Below are positions 20,282-30,381 of a stretch of DNA of 64,000 bases, in pieces. The notes below the pieces were generated by a model. It did not search any database. It saw only the letters and a list, made by a program, of their open reading frames with translations, and was not told the DNA's origin. The stretch comes from Brevibacterium sp. JSBI002 (GTDB lineage: Bacteria > Actinomycetota > Actinomycetes > Actinomycetales > Brevibacteriaceae), in contig NZ_CP110341.1 of the NCBI RefSeq assembly GCF_026013965.1, positions 868,001 through 932,000 on the forward strand. Direction: 5' to 3'. Within the stretch, counting starts at the first letter, position 1; every line of letters begins with the position of its first letter. The translations under genes and the position numbers were made by a program.

Positions 20282-22219
20282 TCAGGATCCTGTGACGGAC
20301 TTTTCGATCTGATCCATCACCGAGGCATCAGCGAGGGTCGACGTATTGCCGACCTCGCGGTTCTCGGCAACGTCCTTGAGCAGACGACGCATGATCTTGC
20401 CCGAGCGGGTCTTGGGCAGGTCCGTGACGATGTGGACCTTCTTCGGCTTTGCGATGGGGCCGATGTCCTTGCCCACATGCTGACGCAGCTCCTCAGAGGT
20501 CTCGGGGGAGTCCTCGACGCCGTTCGAGACGATGACGAATGCGACGACGGCTTGACCGGAGGTGTCGTCGGCGGCGCCGACCACAGCCGCCTCGGCGACC
20601 TTGGAGTGGGCGACGAGCGAGGATTCGATCTCCGCAGTGGACAGGCGGTGACCGGACACGTTCATCACGTCGTCGACTCGGCCGAGGAACCAGATGTCCC
20701 CGTCCTCGTCGCGGCGGGCGCCGTCGCCGGCGAAGTATGTGTCCTCGAACCGCGACCAGTAGGTCTCCTTGAAGCGCTCCGGGTCTTTCCAGATCCCGCG
20801 CAGCATCGACGGCCATGGGCGGCGGATGACGAGCAGTCCGCCTTCGGGACCGGCCGGGTTCTCACCCGAATCATCGACGACATCGACGGAGATGCCGGGA
20901 ATCGGACGCTGTGAGGAGCCGGGCTTGGTTGAGAGCACGCCGGGCAGGGGCGCGATCATGTGGGCTCCGGTCTCTGTCTGCCACCAGGTGTCGACGATCG
21001 GGCAGCGCTCACCGCCGATGACCCGGTGGTACCAGCGCCAGGCCTCGGGGTTGATCGGTTCGCCGACGCTGCCGAGTAGGCGCAGGCTCGACAGATCGTA
21101 TTTCGCCGGGATCTCCTCGCCCCACTTCATGCAGGTGCGGATCGCCGTCGGAGCGGCGTAGAGGATCGTGGCTCTGTACTTCTCGATGATCTCCCACCAG
21201 CGACCCTGATGCGGGGTGTCCGGAGTGCCTTCGTAGATGATCTGAGTGGTGCCGGCGGCCAGCGGACCGTAGGCGACATAGGAGTGACCGGTGATCCAGC
21301 CGACATCGGCGGTGCACCAGAAGACATCGGTCTCGGGCTTGATGTCGAAGACGGCCTTCATCGAGTACAGCACCTGAGTGAGGTAGCCGCCGGTGGTGTG
21401 GAGGATGCCCTTGGGCTTTCCTGTCGTACCGGAGGTGTAGAGGATGAACAGCGGGTGCTCCGAGTCGAAGAATTCGCACTCGTGTGTGTCGCTGGCCTGG
21501 CCGACGGAATCCTCCCACCACTGGTCCCGGCCTTCAACCCAGTCGACGTCCTGACCGGTGCGCTTGACGACGAGGACGTGTTCGACGGGAGTGTCGCCCT
21601 GGGCGATCGCTTCGTCGACGGCCGGCTTGAGACTCGTGGGCTTGGCGCGGCGGTAGCTGCCGTCGGCGGTAATGACGACGCGGGCTTCGGCGTCGATGAT
21701 GCGCGAGTGCAGAGCATCGGCGGAGAATCCGCCGAAGACGACGGAATGCGCCGCACCGAGACGGGCACAGGCGAGCATCGAGATCACTGCTTCGGGGATC
21801 ATCGGCAGATAGATGGCGACCCGGTCACCGGTTCTGACGCCGAGCTCGGTCAGCGTGTTCGCCGCCTTCGACACCTCAGCAAGGAGTTCGGCGTAGGTGA
21901 AGGTGCGGAAGTCGCCCGGTTCGCCTTCGAAGTTGATGGCCACTCGGTCGCCGTTGCCTGCGACGACGTGACGGTCGAGGCAGTTGTAGGCGACGTTGAG
22001 CTTTCCGCCGACGAACCATTTCGCGAACGGCGGGTTCGTCCAATCGAGGATCTCGTCGAAGTCTTCGTGCCAGTCGACGAGCTCACGGGACTGTTCGGCC
22101 CAGAAGCCCAAGTAGTCCGCCTCGGCGCGTTCGTATTCATCGGCCTTGACGTTGGCCTCGGCCGCGAACTGCTCAGGTGGGGCAAACGTCTCGGTCTGCT
22201 CGGCAGCGGTATCGGTCAT
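20282..22219 (-). CDS. acs: Acetyl-CoA synthetase (AMP-forming)
   Basis: Activates acetate to acetyl-CoA. 645 aa from the ATG at 22219, preceded by GGAGGG; the frame is open about 100 codons upstream but the extra sequence is not conserved. ANL motifs: [18 protein letters not shown] (P-loop), [34 protein letters not shown] (A5), [39 protein letters not shown] (A7-A8 hinge), and the acetylatable lysine in [12 protein letters not shown] candidate Crp site lies about 126 bases upstream. Confidence 0.97.
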   Translation of the reverse strand: MTDTAAEQTETFAPPEQFAAEANVKADEYERAEADYLGFWAEQSRELVDWHEDFDEILDWTNPPFAKWFVGGKLNVAYNCLDRHVVAGNGDRVAINFEGEPGDFRTFTYAELLAEVSKAANTLTELGVRTGDRVAIYLPMIPEAVISMLACARLGAAHSVVFGGFSADALHSRIIDAEARVVITADGSYRRAKPTSLKPAVDEAIAQGDTPVEHVLVVKRTGQDVDWVEGRDQWWEDSVGQASDTHECEFFDSEHPLFILYTSGTTGKPKGILHTTGGYLTQVLYSMKAVFDIKPETDVFWCTADVGWITGHSYVAYGPLAAGTTQIIYEGTPDTPHQGRWWEIIEKYRATILYAAPTAIRTCMKWGEEIPAKYDLSSLRLLGSVGEPINPEAWRWYHRVIGGERCPIVDTWWQTETGAHMIAPLPGVLSTKPGSSQRPIPGISVDVVDDSGENPAGPEGGLLVIRRPWPSMLRGIWKDPERFKETYWSRFEDTYFAGDGARRDEDGDIWFLGRVDDVMNVSGHRLSTAEIESSLVAHSKVAEAAVVGAADDTSGQAVVAFVIVSNGVEDSPETSEELRQHVGKDIGPIAKPKKVHIVTDLPKTRSGKIMRRLLKDVAENREVGNTSTLADASVMDQIEKSVTGS

Positions 22220-22556
22220 GCTTTCCCTCCGACTTCGTTGGTGGATCGAAAATGCTAGTTGCACTGTATACCTGCGGCCGGGGGCAGTGGAGAGCAGTTT
22301 CACTCGATGAACGGGGAAATCGGGGGTAGCCGCCGCGCAATTGTCGTGGTATAGGTCACACGGTTTCGGCGGTTGCGGAGAGACGAAAGGGCCACCTCGG
22401 CGGGGGAATGAGGAGTTTTCGACGTGACTGAGAATGCGCATATGAGTGCACAGGAGGCCTGTGTTCTGCAAGGATGGGGTCAGAGTCTGTCGGGATCCGT
22501 CCCGCGCGGACACGGAAACACTGTTAGCTTTTCCCCGAGATCGACTGGAGTCAGCG
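22220..22556. other. Divergent promoter region of acs and the low-complexity membrane protein
   Basis: 337 bases with no convincing gene. Holds the GGAGGG ribosome site of acs, a Crp-like sequence at 22345-22360, and near 22545 the CTGGAG ribosome site for the rightward gene. Confidence 0.55.
22345..22360. promoter_or_regulatory. Candidate Crp/GlxR operator upstream of acs
   Basis: CGTGGTATAGGTCACA resembles the actinobacterial Crp/GlxR consensus TGTGA-N2-TA-N2-TCACA: right half-site perfect, central TA present, left half 3 of 5. acs is a known GlxR target in Corynebacterium. Position about 126 bases before the acs ATG. Confidence 0.45.
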
Positions 22557-25205
22557 ATGAGTTCGCCGCAGCATCCAACCGGGTCCGGACCACAGCCGTG
22601 GCAGGATCAGCCCCCGCAGCACCCGGGCCAGAACGCGCAGCAGCCTGGTGGCCAGCCGCCGGCCTACGGTTCCGGGCCGGGACAGTTCGGTTCGGCTCCC
22701 GGGCCGGCCTATGGTTCCGCACCGGGACCGTACGGTTCGGCACCGGGGCAGCCCGCCGCACAAGGGCCCTACGGTTCGGCACCGGCCCAGTACGGCTCGG
22801 GGCCCGGCCAGTACGGTTCTGCTCCCGGTCGGTATGGATCGGCGCCGGGACCCTATGGTTCGGCTCCGGGACAGGGCCAGTTCGGCCAGGCACCGGCGCC
22901 GAAGCAGAAGACCGGCCCGGGGATCCTCGGTCCGCTGACTCTGCGTGATCTCTTCCTTCTGTTCGCCGGACTGCTCGCCTTCATCGCATTGTTCGTGCCG
23001 TACCGGAGTTACGATTACGGCCTCGGCAGTGAGACGACCACTCTGTGGCACTGGAATGTCGCCGATATGGGCGCGCTCGTGTTCGGAGTGCTCACAATTC
23101 TGCTCATTGTGGCGGCCGTGCTCGTCAACAAGCTCGGCAACAGCCGACTGCGAGTCGGATCGCTCAGCCTCGACCAGTTCATCTCCGTGCTCTCGGCGAT
23201 CGCCTTCACCTATGTGTTCGTCGATCTGCTCACCTCGGCGGTCTACTGGCATGTGGGTTCGTACCTGACGTTCTTCGCCGGCCTCATCGCATTCTTCGCC
23301 GGAGTGTTCACGATGCTGCCGTTCTTCGCCAAGGAATTCGCCGGCCGCGAGGACATCGAAACCCATCCGAAGGCCCGCCCCGTCACCAAGCACACCCAAC
23401 ATCCGGCACCCGTGGCCAATGTGCCCGGTGCTGCCGGCCCGGGCACCGGTGCACCCGGATTCGCACCCTACGGAGCCGCTCCGGCCGGTGTGGGACAGGC
23501 GGCGCCCGGTCAGCCGGATCAGTTCGGTCAGCCGAGCGGCCCGGGACAGTCCGCCCAGCCGACTCAGTTCGGCGCGCCCGGACAGCAGGACCAGTTCGGC
23601 GGACCGGGACAGTCGGGTCAGCCTGGACAGCAGGGTGGGCACGACCAGTTCGGTCAGCCGGGTCCGTTCGGTGCTTCGGAACAGCAGAATCAGTTCGCCG
23701 CTCCCGCCCAGCAGGATCAGCCCGCCGACCAGCAGAACCAGCCCAGCCCCTACGCTCCGCCGCAGGAGCATGATTCCGAGCGTTCGGCCAGCTCGTTCGC
23801 CGCACCCGCTGCTGCAGGCACCTCGGGCGCGGGCGCTGCGCCCGAATCCGCGGACGTGGCATCCGACCAGGCCTCGGCCGACGGACCGGTGCACAGCACC
23901 GGTGACGGACAGGCCTACCTGGGTCGTCACGATTCGGACGCCCCACAGCATTCGCAGAGCGAACCGACTCAGGCATTCGGTGTCGGAGCCGGACAGCCGC
24001 AGACCGATGCGACCGGAGAGCAGACCGCCGCTGCGGGAAGCCGGGCCGCTGAGTCGGGCAGCCAGCCTGTAGCGTCTGACGCCCAGTCCAGGCAGTCCGA
24101 TGAAATGTCACACTCGGGCGCCGCGGCCGCTGCCGCAGGAGCCGGAGTGATCGGTGCCGGTGCTGCCGGCGTCGCTGCTGCGCATTCGGATTCCGAACGT
24201 CGCCGTGGCCGCCACGCCGCTCCCGAAACGGAGTCCGACGCGGAATCGACTCCCGATGCGGAATCAACTGACACCGGGTCGGCGGCTCAGACGAATGAGG
24301 CGAAAGACGACACGTCCGCGGATGGGTCCAGGGCCGCCTCGGCGACGTCGGACGAGACTCCCGCAGTGGTATCACCGGCCGAGAGCAGCGACCTGGTCTC
24401 CAAGGTCAACGCCAAATCGTCCGACACGAATGCCGACGAAGGTGCGAACGTCACCGGCGCGAACTCGGCTGCCCAGGCCTCGACAGAAGCCGATCGGTCT
24501 TCGAGAGGAAACGCACCGGAGAACGCGACTTCGACAGATGCGGAGTCGAACGCTTCGCCATCGGATTCCCCGGCACCGACCGACGGAACCTCGGCGCAGG
24601 GTCCGGACGACGACGCCAACATCCGCTCCACCGAAGCCACCGTCGTCAGCACCCCGGCCGACGACAATGTCGTGCCAGACGGCGAAGCCGCGTCAGATGG
24701 CAAGACGCGCGCGGACGACGATGAACAGGCGACCGCTGTGATGGAGCCGGCAGTCAACTCGGAGCGGACCACCGCTCCCGAAAGCGAAGAACCGACTCAG
24801 TACGTTCCCGTGGCCGACTACGCCAACCGGCCGGAGACCGACGGTCGCGCTGACAGGTCGAACGACGAGACAATGGCACAGACGGCCGTCGACAACCAGC
24901 CGGTGCCCGCCGATGCAGGGCAGAACCGGTCCGGTGATGCGCCGAACGACGGACGGAACGCCGATCAGGACAATGGTCAGGCCGAACACCAGGACGGTGG
25001 ACGCCCCATCATCCAGGCCTTCTGGTTCGCCGTTCCCGAACCGCGCGAAGCCGTGGACGAGACCACCGGAATGCCGGTGTTCACGATCTACCCGGGCGAC
25101 TGGTACCTCAGCCTCGAAGACAACGGATCCTGGTTCAAGGTTCGCGACTCCGACGGCAGCACCACTGGCATCCTGCGCAATACCGAAGGAATCCAGCGCG
25201 GCTGA
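22557..25205 (+). CDS. Large low-complexity protein with four membrane helices and a C-terminal small domain
   Basis: 882 aa from the ATG at 22557 (CTGGAG upstream). Residues 1-110: Gly/Pro/Tyr/Ser/Gln repeats of the type YGSAPGQ. About 120-245: four hydrophobic segments ([86 protein letters not shown]), similar to the DUF5336/mycobacterial 34-kDa antigen layout. Then about 560 residues first rich in Q/G/P (QFGQPGQQ), then in S/E/T/D/A. The last 65 residues look folded: [18 protein letters not shown]...[26 protein letters not shown]. Function unknown. Confidence 0.75.
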   Translation: MSSPQHPTGSGPQPWQDQPPQHPGQNAQQPGGQPPAYGSGPGQFGSAPGPAYGSAPGPYGSAPGQPAAQGPYGSAPAQYGSGPGQYGSAPGRYGSAPGPYGSAPGQGQFGQAPAPKQKTGPGILGPLTLRDLFLLFAGLLAFIALFVPYRSYDYGLGSETTTLWHWNVADMGALVFGVLTILLIVAAVLVNKLGNSRLRVGSLSLDQFISVLSAIAFTYVFVDLLTSAVYWHVGSYLTFFAGLIAFFAGVFTMLPFFAKEFAGREDIETHPKARPVTKHTQHPAPVANVPGAAGPGTGAPGFAPYGAAPAGVGQAAPGQPDQFGQPSGPGQSAQPTQFGAPGQQDQFGGPGQSGQPGQQGGHDQFGQPGPFGASEQQNQFAAPAQQDQPADQQNQPSPYAPPQEHDSERSASSFAAPAAAGTSGAGAAPESADVASDQASADGPVHSTGDGQAYLGRHDSDAPQHSQSEPTQAFGVGAGQPQTDATGEQTAAAGSRAAESGSQPVASDAQSRQSDEMSHSGAAAAAAGAGVIGAGAAGVAAAHSDSERRRGRHAAPETESDAESTPDAESTDTGSAAQTNEAKDDTSADGSRAASATSDETPAVVSPAESSDLVSKVNAKSSDTNADEGANVTGANSAAQASTEADRSSRGNAPENATSTDAESNASPSDSPAPTDGTSAQGPDDDANIRSTEATVVSTPADDNVVPDGEAASDGKTRADDDEQATAVMEPAVNSERTTAPESEEPTQYVPVADYANRPETDGRADRSNDETMAQTAVDNQPVPADAGQNRSGDAPNDGRNADQDNGQAEHQDGGRPIIQAFWFAVPEPREAVDETTGMPVFTIYPGDWYLSLEDNGSWFKVRDSDGSTTGILRNTEGIQRG

Positions 25206-25339
25206 GCCGACTGGAATCCACTCACGCGTCAACGCTGTGGACAGACCTCGGTCGAATCGGTGACCACCGGCACCACATGATGTGACCGGCCGGTCGGACC
25301 ACCGCGGCTGACGTGGACGGAGGCCGCCGACTGCCGCTG

Positions 25340-25378
25340 GGGGCGCCTCCTGTGACTCAACCTCACAGGAGGCGCCCC
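25340..25378 (+). terminator. Terminator after low-complexity membrane protein
   Basis: 16-bp perfect stem, GGGGCGCCTCCTGTGA (25340-25355) / TCACAGGAGGCGCCCC (25363-25378), followed by TT. Confidence 0.82.
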
Positions 25379-25448
25379 TTCGTCGTCCCATCCACAGAGC
25401 GGCACTCCGGCCTGGCCGTTGACAGCCGGGCGGATCCAGGCTCGGTGC

Positions 25449-26456
25449 ATGCAGGTAGCCCTCATCACCGACCTCGGAGCGATCACCGAAGAATGCGCTC
25501 GAGTGGCCGAAAGCATCGGCATCTCACTGACCGTCCTGCCTCCCGACTCCGGAGGCTGGCAGTCCGCGTCGCTCATCCTCCTCGGCGAAGACGTCCGCGA
25601 AGCCCCCGCCACCGACCGGGCAGACACGATCCTCGTCGTCCTCGACGACGACGAACCCTCCTCGACCTGGGCGAAGGCCGCCCACCTCGGCGTCGACCAG
25701 CTCGCCGTGCTGCCTGCTGCTGCGGAATGGCTGAGCGGGCGGATGATCGCCGCTGTCGAACCGCCGACGGCACCCGGGACCACGGTCGGCGTCGTCGCCG
25801 GATGCGGGGGAGCCGGAGCCTCCGTGCTCGCCTGCGCACTCGCCCGGCGGGCCGGAGCCGATCACAGCACCGTCCTCGTCGACGCCGACCCGCTCGGCGG
25901 GGGACTCGACCTCGTCCTCGGTGCCGAACAGGCCCCCGGTCCGCGATGGACCGACCTCAGTGCCTCCCGCGGACAGCTGCGCCCCTCCACCCTGGCCGAA
26001 GCGCTGCCCCGCCACGACGGCCTCGCTCTTCTATCCTGGGGGCGAGACGACACCGTCGACCTCGACCCGGACGTCTTCGACGACTTCCTCGCCGCGGCCG
26101 GCCAGGCCTTCGACCTCGTCATCGTCGATCTGCCCCGCCACGCCCCACCCCAGTGGACCCGGCGCTGCCATCATGTCCTCCTCGTCTCCCCGGCCCGGGT
26201 CAGATCCGCCGTCGCCTCCTCCCAAGTGGCCAAGCGGCTCTCCCAAGCCCACCCGGATGTGCGCCTCGTCGTCCGTGAAACCGGGGCCGGCGGGCTCGAC
26301 GCCGACCTCCTCGCCGATTCCATCGGGCTGAGCCTGGCTGGGAGCATCCGCGACGATCGGGGCCTGTCCGCCGCCGTCGACCGCGGCGAGGGAATCCCGG
26401 GTGGCGCGCACCTCGGCCGCCTCGTCGACCGATTGCTGGGGGAGTGGGTGGAATGA
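25449..26456 (+). CDS. ssd: Ssd/CpaE-like MinD-family protein of the Tad locus
   Basis: 335 aa from the ATG at 25449; another start ten codons earlier is possible. N-terminal receiver-like region (LITDLGAITEECARVAESIGISL), then a MinD/ParA-like ATPase region: VVAGCGGAGASVLACALARRAGADHSTVLVDADPLGGGLDLVLG and FDLVIVDLPRH. The P-loop is degenerate (GCGGAGASV, lysine missing), typical of the actinobacterial septum-site/CpaE homologues at the head of this conserved cluster. Likely positions the pilus/secretion apparatus. Overlaps tadA by 4 bases. Confidence 0.88.
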   Translation: MQVALITDLGAITEECARVAESIGISLTVLPPDSGGWQSASLILLGEDVREAPATDRADTILVVLDDDEPSSTWAKAAHLGVDQLAVLPAAAEWLSGRMIAAVEPPTAPGTTVGVVAGCGGAGASVLACALARRAGADHSTVLVDADPLGGGLDLVLGAEQAPGPRWTDLSASRGQLRPSTLAEALPRHDGLALLSWGRDDTVDLDPDVFDDFLAAAGQAFDLVIVDLPRHAPPQWTRRCHHVLLVSPARVRSAVASSQVAKRLSQAHPDVRLVVRETGAGGLDADLLADSIGLSLAGSIRDDRGLSAAVDRGEGIPGGAHLGRLVDRLLGEWVE

Positions 26457-27625
26457 GCGAATGGCTCGACGCCTCGCTCGTCGCCGATGTCCGCAAAACG
26501 CTGCTCGACAATCCGGGACCGGTGACCACAGCCGCAGTCGCCGAGGCGGTCCAGCGCACCGGACGCGTGCTCGGTTCCTCCGCCCTGCTCGAACTCGTCA
26601 CCCGGCTGTCCGCGCAGCTGTCCGGAGCCGGGCCCCTGCAGTCCGTACTCGAGGTGCCCGGCACCACGGACGTGTTCGTCAACGGGCCGCGGGAGGTCTT
26701 CGCCGACACAGGTGACGGTCCCCAGCTGCTCGACCTGACCCTGGGATCCGAAGAGGACGTGCGGTCCTTGGCGGTGCGTTTGGCCGCCCTCGGCGGGCGC
26801 CGCCTCGACGATTCTTCCCCCTATGTCGACGTTCGTCTGCCCGACGGGGTGCGGATGAACGCGATCGTCCCACCGATCTCCGGGGAGACGACGACGATCA
26901 GCTTCCGCGTACCCAAACGGGCCGGATTCCCTTATTCCCAGCTCTGCGCCGAAGGGTTCGTTCCCGCTGAGATCAGCCCCCTCGTCGCCGAGGCGGTCAC
27001 CTCGCGGGCGAACATCCTCGTCTCCGGCGGAACGGGCACGGGAAAGACCGTCCTCCTCGGCGCTCTGCTGTCGCTGGTCGAACCGATCCAACGCATCGTC
27101 ATCGTCGAGGACTCCCGCGAACTCATCGTCACCCACCCGCACACCGTGCAGCTCGCCGCGCGTCAGGCCAACGTCGAAGGCGGCGGCGAAGTGACCCTGA
27201 CCGACCTCGTGCGCAACGCACTGCGGATGCGGCCCGATCGCCTCGTCGTCGGGGAATGCCGCGGTGCCGAGGTCCGAGACATGCTCACGGCCCTCAACAC
27301 CGGACACGAGGGTGGGTGCGCGACGATCCACGCGAACACCGCCGAGGCTGTGCCCAGCCGGGTGGCCGCGCTCGGTGCGCTGGCGCAGATGAGTCCGGAC
27401 GCCGTGTACTCGCAGTTCTCCACCGCCATCGACCTCGTCATCCACCTGCGCCGCACGGGCTCCGAGCGGGGAATCACGGAGCTGGCGATCCCGACGAGGA
27501 CCGGGTCCGAGGGAGTGGTCATGGAACCGGTGTGGGGTCGCCCCTCGCCGTCGACAGCCGGCACTGTCAATCGGCGCGCCCTGGCCCGGTTCGAAGCCGT
27601 GCTCGAACAGAAGTCCGCAAAATGA
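26453..27625 (+). CDS. tadA: TadA/CpaF secretion ATPase
   Basis: 390 aa. Hexameric ATPase powering Tad pilus assembly. Walker A SGGTGTGKTVLLGALLS, Asp-box EDSRELIVTHPHTVQLAARQANVEG, Walker B-like RLVVGECRGAEVRDMLTALNTGHEGGCATIHANTAEAVPSR with the conserved His-box. N-terminal domain carries GTTDVFVNGPREVF and RLDDSSPYVDVRLPDGVRMNAIVPP. ATGA overlap with ssd and again with tadB shows a tightly coupled operon. Confidence 0.95.
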   Translation: MSEWLDASLVADVRKTLLDNPGPVTTAAVAEAVQRTGRVLGSSALLELVTRLSAQLSGAGPLQSVLEVPGTTDVFVNGPREVFADTGDGPQLLDLTLGSEEDVRSLAVRLAALGGRRLDDSSPYVDVRLPDGVRMNAIVPPISGETTTISFRVPKRAGFPYSQLCAEGFVPAEISPLVAEAVTSRANILVSGGTGTGKTVLLGALLSLVEPIQRIVIVEDSRELIVTHPHTVQLAARQANVEGGGEVTLTDLVRNALRMRPDRLVVGECRGAEVRDMLTALNTGHEGGCATIHANTAEAVPSRVAALGALAQMSPDAVYSQFSTAIDLVIHLRRTGSERGITELAIPTRTGSEGVVMEPVWGRPSPSTAGTVNRRALARFEAVLEQKSAK

Positions 27626-28317
27626 TCGTCGTCACCGCCGTCCTCATCGCGACCGGGATCATCCTCGCCGCGCCTCCGGACCCGGGCTCCAGGCTGCGCG
27701 AGCTCTTGCCCCGTGGGGAGGGCGGAGAATCGGTGCGGAAAGGCGTGTGCGACTTTTTTCGCCGAGGCGGTCACATCACCGATGATCAGGCAGAACGGCT
27801 GTGGGCGATCGCCGCCGTGGAGAACTGCGCCCACCTGCTCAAGGTGGGGATGACCCCGCAGGCGGTGATGAGCACGTTAAGTCGCCGCTACGACGCCCTG
27901 ACCCCGATCTCACGAGCCATCTCCCTGGGTGAGGAACCCGGACGCGCCATCGCCACCCGCAGCTCCGGACTGTCGGAGACCGCCGCTCACGTGCTGTCGG
28001 GAATGGCCGCCGTGTGGACGGTGTCCGAACGCTCCGGAGCACCTGCAGCCGAGATGATCCTCCGGTATGCGGCAGCGCAGAGAGACGCCCTCGACGCCGA
28101 ACGCGAACGCCGCATCGCCATGGCCGGACCGAGGTCGACGGTGCGGGTGCTCAGCTGGCTGCCGCTCATCGGCGTCGGTCTCGGGCTGCTCATCGGCGTC
28201 CGACCTCTGGAACTCATCACCGGACTGCCGGGACAGCTGAGCATCGGTGCCGGCCTCCTTCTGTACGGGGCAGGCCGGTGGTGGATGCGGACGATGATGC
28301 TCAGGGCACAGAGGTGA
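27622..28317 (+). CDS. TadB-like type II secretion F-family membrane protein
   Basis: 231 aa. Starts with a membrane helix (MIVVTAVLIATGIILAAPP), has a cytoplasmic T2SSF-type domain (NCAHLLKVGMTPQAVMSTLSRRYDALTPISRAISLGEEPGRAIATR... TVSERSGAPAAEMILRYAAAQRDALDAERERRIAMAGPRSTVRVL) and ends in two helices (WLPLIGVGLGLLIGV, LSIGAGLLLYGAGRWWM). Start overlaps the tadA stop (ATGA). Confidence 0.85.
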   Translation: MIVVTAVLIATGIILAAPPDPGSRLRELLPRGEGGESVRKGVCDFFRRGGHITDDQAERLWAIAAVENCAHLLKVGMTPQAVMSTLSRRYDALTPISRAISLGEEPGRAIATRSSGLSETAAHVLSGMAAVWTVSERSGAPAAEMILRYAAAQRDALDAERERRIAMAGPRSTVRVLSWLPLIGVGLGLLIGVRPLELITGLPGQLSIGAGLLLYGAGRWWMRTMMLRAQR

Positions 28318-28319
28318 CC

Positions 28320-28910
28320 ATGCTGATTGTGCTCATCGGGGTCTGCGTCGGACTCGGCGTGCTCCTGTGGTCCGGACCGACTCGCGGGAGGCTGCAGAGC
28401 CTCCTCGGCGAGGGCCGATCCGTTCCCACCGACACCGAGGCGGCCGCTGGGGACGCAGGGACGCCGGAGTCGGGGACGGCAGGAGCGGTGGCCGATGATC
28501 AGTTGGCGTTCGACCTCGACCTTGTGGCGATCTGCCTGACCTCCGGCCTGCCGATTCCCGTGGCGCTGACCCTGACCGCCGAGGCGACCGATGACCGGTC
28601 GGGTCTGCAGAGGATCGCCCGTGCGATGACGATCGGAGGGCGCAGGCTCGCCGACGATGATCGTCTGCTGCCGGTGCTCGAGGTCTTCGAGTTCTCCGAA
28701 CACACCGGCGTCGGCCCGGCACCTCTCATCGAATCCGTGGCCGAGGAGCTGCGGGCTTCGTCCCGTCGGCGTCGGCAGGAGGCGGCCGCCTCGCTGGGTG
28801 TGCAGCTGGTGCTGCCCTTGGGCGTGTGCATCCTGCCGGCGTTCCTGCTGCTGTCGGTCGTTCCGGTCGTCATCTCACTGCTGACCGACCTCACGACCGT
28901 GTTCTTCTGA
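28320..28910 (+). CDS. TadC-like type II secretion F-family membrane protein
   Basis: 196 aa. N-terminal helix LIVLIGVCVGLGVLLWSG, then the T2SSF domain with LDLVAICLTSGLPIPVALTLTAEA and SEHTGVGPAPLIESVAEELRASSRRRRQEAAASLGVQLVLPLGVCILPAFLLLSVVPVVISLL. Begins 3 bases after tadB. With TadB it forms the inner-membrane platform of the pilus machine. Confidence 0.87.
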   Translation: MLIVLIGVCVGLGVLLWSGPTRGRLQSLLGEGRSVPTDTEAAAGDAGTPESGTAGAVADDQLAFDLDLVAICLTSGLPIPVALTLTAEATDDRSGLQRIARAMTIGGRRLADDDRLLPVLEVFEFSEHTGVGPAPLIESVAEELRASSRRRRQEAAASLGVQLVLPLGVCILPAFLLLSVVPVVISLLTDLTTVFF

Positions 28911-28952
28911 AGCGGTGACCGGGTTTTCAGACTCGACCGATAGGCTCGGGAC

Positions 28953-29555
28953 ATGGCACCGGTCACACCCTTCAATCAGCTGTCCAATGTCGAACAAGCC
29001 GAGGACTACGCCGAGAATCTCTTCATCGGGCGATCCGTGCGTCTGCGGCCGTTGAGGGAGGATGATCTGCCGTATCTCGAACAGTGGTGGTTCGATCCTT
29101 CGATCGTCGTCCTGCAGAATCACACGGTTCTGCCGCGGCCCGAAGGGGGTGTGTCCGAGCAGTTCTCGCAGTGGAGTGCGAACACCTCGAGCGAGGCCGT
29201 CGGCTTCAGCATCGAGCTGACCGAAACCGAGGAGTTCGTCGGCCATGTCACCCTCTACGGACGCAACCCCATCAACCAGTCAGCCACTCTGGCGATCGTG
29301 CTCGGCCCCGAATTCCACGGCCGCGGATACGGTTCGGATGCGGTGCGACTGGCCGTGAAATACGGGTTCCTCCAATTGGGACTCAACCGCATCGAGCTGC
29401 AGACCTGGGCATTCAACACCCGCGGAATCGCCTCCTATACGAAAGCCGGATTCGTCGAAGAAGGCCGTCGACGGGAGGCCGTGTTCTTCAACGGTCGGCG
29501 CCACGACGAAGTGATCATGGCCATCCTCAGAGACGATTGGGCCGGCAACAGCTGA
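28953..29555 (+). CDS. RimJ/RimL-type GNAT acetyltransferase
   Basis: 200 aa. Acetyl-CoA motif A: ATLAIVLGPEFHGRGYGSDAVRLAVKYGF; motif B: LNRIELQTWAFNTRGIASYTKAGFVEEGRRREAVFFNGRRHDEVIMAILRDDW. N-terminal SVRLRPLREDDLPYLEQWW is typical of N-terminal protein acetylases and related drug or metabolite acetylases. It splits the Tad locus between tadC and the pilin gene. No pilus role can be shown. Confidence 0.88.
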   Translation: MAPVTPFNQLSNVEQAEDYAENLFIGRSVRLRPLREDDLPYLEQWWFDPSIVVLQNHTVLPRPEGGVSEQFSQWSANTSSEAVGFSIELTETEEFVGHVTLYGRNPINQSATLAIVLGPEFHGRGYGSDAVRLAVKYGFLQLGLNRIELQTWAFNTRGIASYTKAGFVEEGRRREAVFFNGRRHDEVIMAILRDDWAGNS

Positions 29556-29742
29556 GACGTCGGCGCCACTGACTCGCACGCCGTTTCCTGTGGACGGCGC
29601 CTCCACCCGCACACCGTGAGCCTGTGGAGGCAGAACCCGTTTCCACAGGTGCGAATCCGGCCCTGGACACGGCAGCATGCCTATTCCCAGGCTGAAGGTC
29701 CGCTCGCAGAGTGCGAACGGGGATTCAGCCAAGGAGGAGAGC

Positions 29743-29988
29743 ATGGCCACCACATCACCGTCCCCGGAGATCGAGGAACCGTCGACCGGGCACATCGAAC
29801 CGGTCGAGGACCACAGTGAGATCGAACAGTTCTGGGAACCCGACGCCGGAGCGACCACAGCCGAATATGCGATCACCACTCTGGCCGCGTGCGGATTCGC
29901 CGCACTGCTCGTCGTGGTCCTCAAATCCGAACCGATCAAGGAACTCATCACGGGGGTCATCTCCTCGGCGCTCGGCCTGGGAAGCTGA
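29743..29988 (+). CDS. Flp-like pilin (DUF4244 family)
   Basis: 81 aa from the ATG at 29743, chosen for AAGGAGGAG just upstream; an ATG at 29677 would add 22 residues. The class III prepilin signature is clear: DAG|ATTAEYAITTLAACGFAALLVVVL, with Gly at the cleavage site, Glu +5 and Tyr +6, followed by a single hydrophobic helix. It is the probable major pilin subunit. The prepilin peptidase is not in this window. Confidence 0.87.
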   Translation: MATTSPSPEIEEPSTGHIEPVEDHSEIEQFWEPDAGATTAEYAITTLAACGFAALLVVVLKSEPIKELITGVISSALGLGS

Positions 29989-29994
29989 ACCGTC

Positions 29995-30381
29995 ATGGCA
30001 CGCGGACGCTCCCGTCAGCGGCAGCGAGGATGGGATCGGGATGCGGGAACGGCGACGGCGGAATTCGCCGTCGTCATGCCGGCGGTCGTTCTTCTCATCG
30101 TGCTGCTCGCGGGAGCCGCCGCTGTCGGGTTCTCCCAGCTGCGAGCCTTCGACGCGGCACGGTCCGCGGCCCGTGAGATCGCCCGCGGCGAACCACAGAC
30201 CGCCGTCGTGTCCGAAGCGAAGAAGCACGCCGGTGACTCATCCTCGGTCCGCGTTCGAGCCGACGGCGGATACTCGGTCGTCACGGTTACGATCGAACTG
30301 CCGGCCGCGATCTTCTTCCTCGACACCGTCTACGCGAATGCCACCGCTCGATTCGAAGGGGACAGAGGAGGACCGTCATGA
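29995..30381 (+). CDS. TadE-family pseudopilin
   Basis: 128 aa. Basic N-terminus, then DAG|TATAEFAVVMPAVVLLIVLLAGAAAVGFSQLRAFDAARSAAREIARGE: TadE signature with Glu +5 and Phe +6 and the conserved AARSAAREIARG after the helix. Minor pilin of the Tad apparatus. Follows the pilin by 6 bases and overlaps the next gene by 4 bases. Confidence 0.9.
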   Translation: MARGRSRQRQRGWDRDAGTATAEFAVVMPAVVLLIVLLAGAAAVGFSQLRAFDAARSAAREIARGEPQTAVVSEAKKHAGDSSSVRVRADGGYSVVTVTIELPAAIFFLDTVYANATARFEGDRGGPS

